This document shows, piece by piece, positions 49,907 to 50,214 of a DNA stretch of 50,214 nt. Origin of the DNA: an uncultured Opitutales bacterium (GTDB lineage: Bacteria; Verrucomicrobiota; Verrucomicrobiia; Opitutales; Intestinicryptomonadaceae); contig URJJ01000014.1 in the NCBI GenBank assembly GCA_900548185.1, forward strand, positions 1 to 50,214, read 5' to 3'. Positions within the stretch are counted from its first letter, which is position 1. Each line of letters starts with the position of its first letter. A model generated the notes under the pieces. The model ran no database searches. It was not told where the DNA came from and was given only the letters and a program-made list of their open reading frames with translations. Position numbers and translations under genes: made by a program.

Positions 49907-50171
49907 TCAGCGCCGCTGAGGCCGGGCGGGGGCGGCCTGCCCCTGCGGCGAAGGACGCACAGCCGGTCGGGGCTGCGGACGCTGGACGGAGCCTCCCATC
50001 GGCCGGTTGCTTGCGCCGGGAACCCGCTGCGGCCGCTGCATTGTCCCGGAACCGCCGGGCCTCTGCCCGGCATGGCTCGGCGGACGGTTTGCCGGAGGAG
50101 GTGTCGGGCGGACGCCTCCGGGATTGGGGCGGGGCGGAACGGGAAGAGGAGGATTCGGCCTCGGCGGGAAC
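49907..50171 (-). CDS. Proline/arginine-rich low-complexity protein, C-terminal fragment
   Basis: Only the last 87 residues are present; the 5' part is cut by the contig end. The segment is almost entirely Pro, Arg, Gly, Gln and Asn (for example PPRPNPPLPVPPRPNPGG and ARPQRR at the end), with no domain. Such tails occur on envelope proteins, translation factors and DUF4339-like proteins, and do not identify the gene. The residues MGSEMCIRDR that an uncorrected translation would place before it come from the sequencing adapter, not the genome. Confidence 0.6.
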
Positions 50172-50214
50172 CTGTCTCTTATACACATCTCCGAGCCCAC
50201 GAGACCCTAAGACA
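50172..50214. other. Nextera adapter and index remnant (right end)
   Basis: From 50172 the sequence is the reverse-complement Nextera read-2 adapter, starting with the Tn5 mosaic end CTGTCTCTTATACACATCT and ending at 50205. The next eight bases, CCTAAGAC, sit where the i7 sample index is read, and the final A fits the following flow-cell adapter. None of this is genomic. Confidence 0.97.

Noticed and set aside
50175..50200. Peptide MGSEMCIRDR at the start of a right-end frame
   Set aside because: It is the translation of the Nextera adapter, a known contamination signature.

Overview
The window is a single metagenome-style contig: Illumina Nextera adapter sequence sits at both ends (1-31 and 50172-50214), so the genomic part is about 32-50171 and the outermost gene at each end is cut. 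The DNA is GC-rich and densely coding, with many overlapping ATGA/GTGA junctions. An outer-membrane (Gram-negative) cell plan is implied by an LptC/LptA-like lipopolysaccharide-transport protein, several lipoproteins and periplasmic proteins. A PEP-CTERM sorting signal, a hexuronate locus with an Nramp-like permease, FabV, a DUF151 bifunctional nuclease and sigma-70-like promoters with little Shine-Dalgarno use fit an uncultured, probably gut-associated Verrucomicrobiota (Opitutae-like) or a neighbouring PVC lineage. This placement is inference; no rRNA gene is present. I see no tRNA, rRNA, insertion sequence or CRISPR array.

Layout. 32-3388 (minus): nadE, hemL and a truncated PfkB kinase. 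3657-6481: a divergent pair of secreted proteins, one coiled-coil and one with an EF-hand, each with a recognisable promoter. 6747-18348: a complete glucuronate catabolic locus. On the minus strand are a LacI regulator, kdgK, eda and a midA-like methyltransferase; on the plus strand are uxaC, two Gfo/Idh/MocA oxidoreductases, an Nramp-like permease, an SDR fructuronate reductase and uxuA, closed by a strong terminator. Together they take glucuronate through fructuronate, mannonate, KDG and KDPG to pyruvate and glyceraldehyde-3-phosphate.

18413-29358 (plus): a PEP-CTERM protein resembling IdeS/Mac cysteine proteases; ispA-fabV; a run of ilvE, a PaaI thioesterase, elbB, an LptC/LptA-like protein and a soluble NtrB-like histidine kinase; then a DUF151 nuclease, dus and trmH. 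29598-33454 (minus): a holin-like membrane protein, a secreted beta-propeller protein, a 75-residue conserved protein behind a perfect 20-bp palindrome, and holB-tmk.

33562-41526 (plus): the most unusual unit, four tightly coupled genes for an ECF sigma factor, a membrane-anchored putative anti-sigma factor, a 1127-residue Sel1-repeat lipoprotein and a 1163-residue membrane-anchored Sel1-repeat protein. It looks like a self-contained envelope-sensing system. 41870-47663 (plus): a small ferredoxin, the RNase P RNA with its own promoter, a DevB/DevC-like exporter pair lacking its ATPase and coupled to mnmA, and dinB. 48128-50171: a DUF1805 protein and an SDR (minus), a META/HslJ-like lipoprotein (plus), and the C-terminus of a proline/arginine-rich protein (minus).
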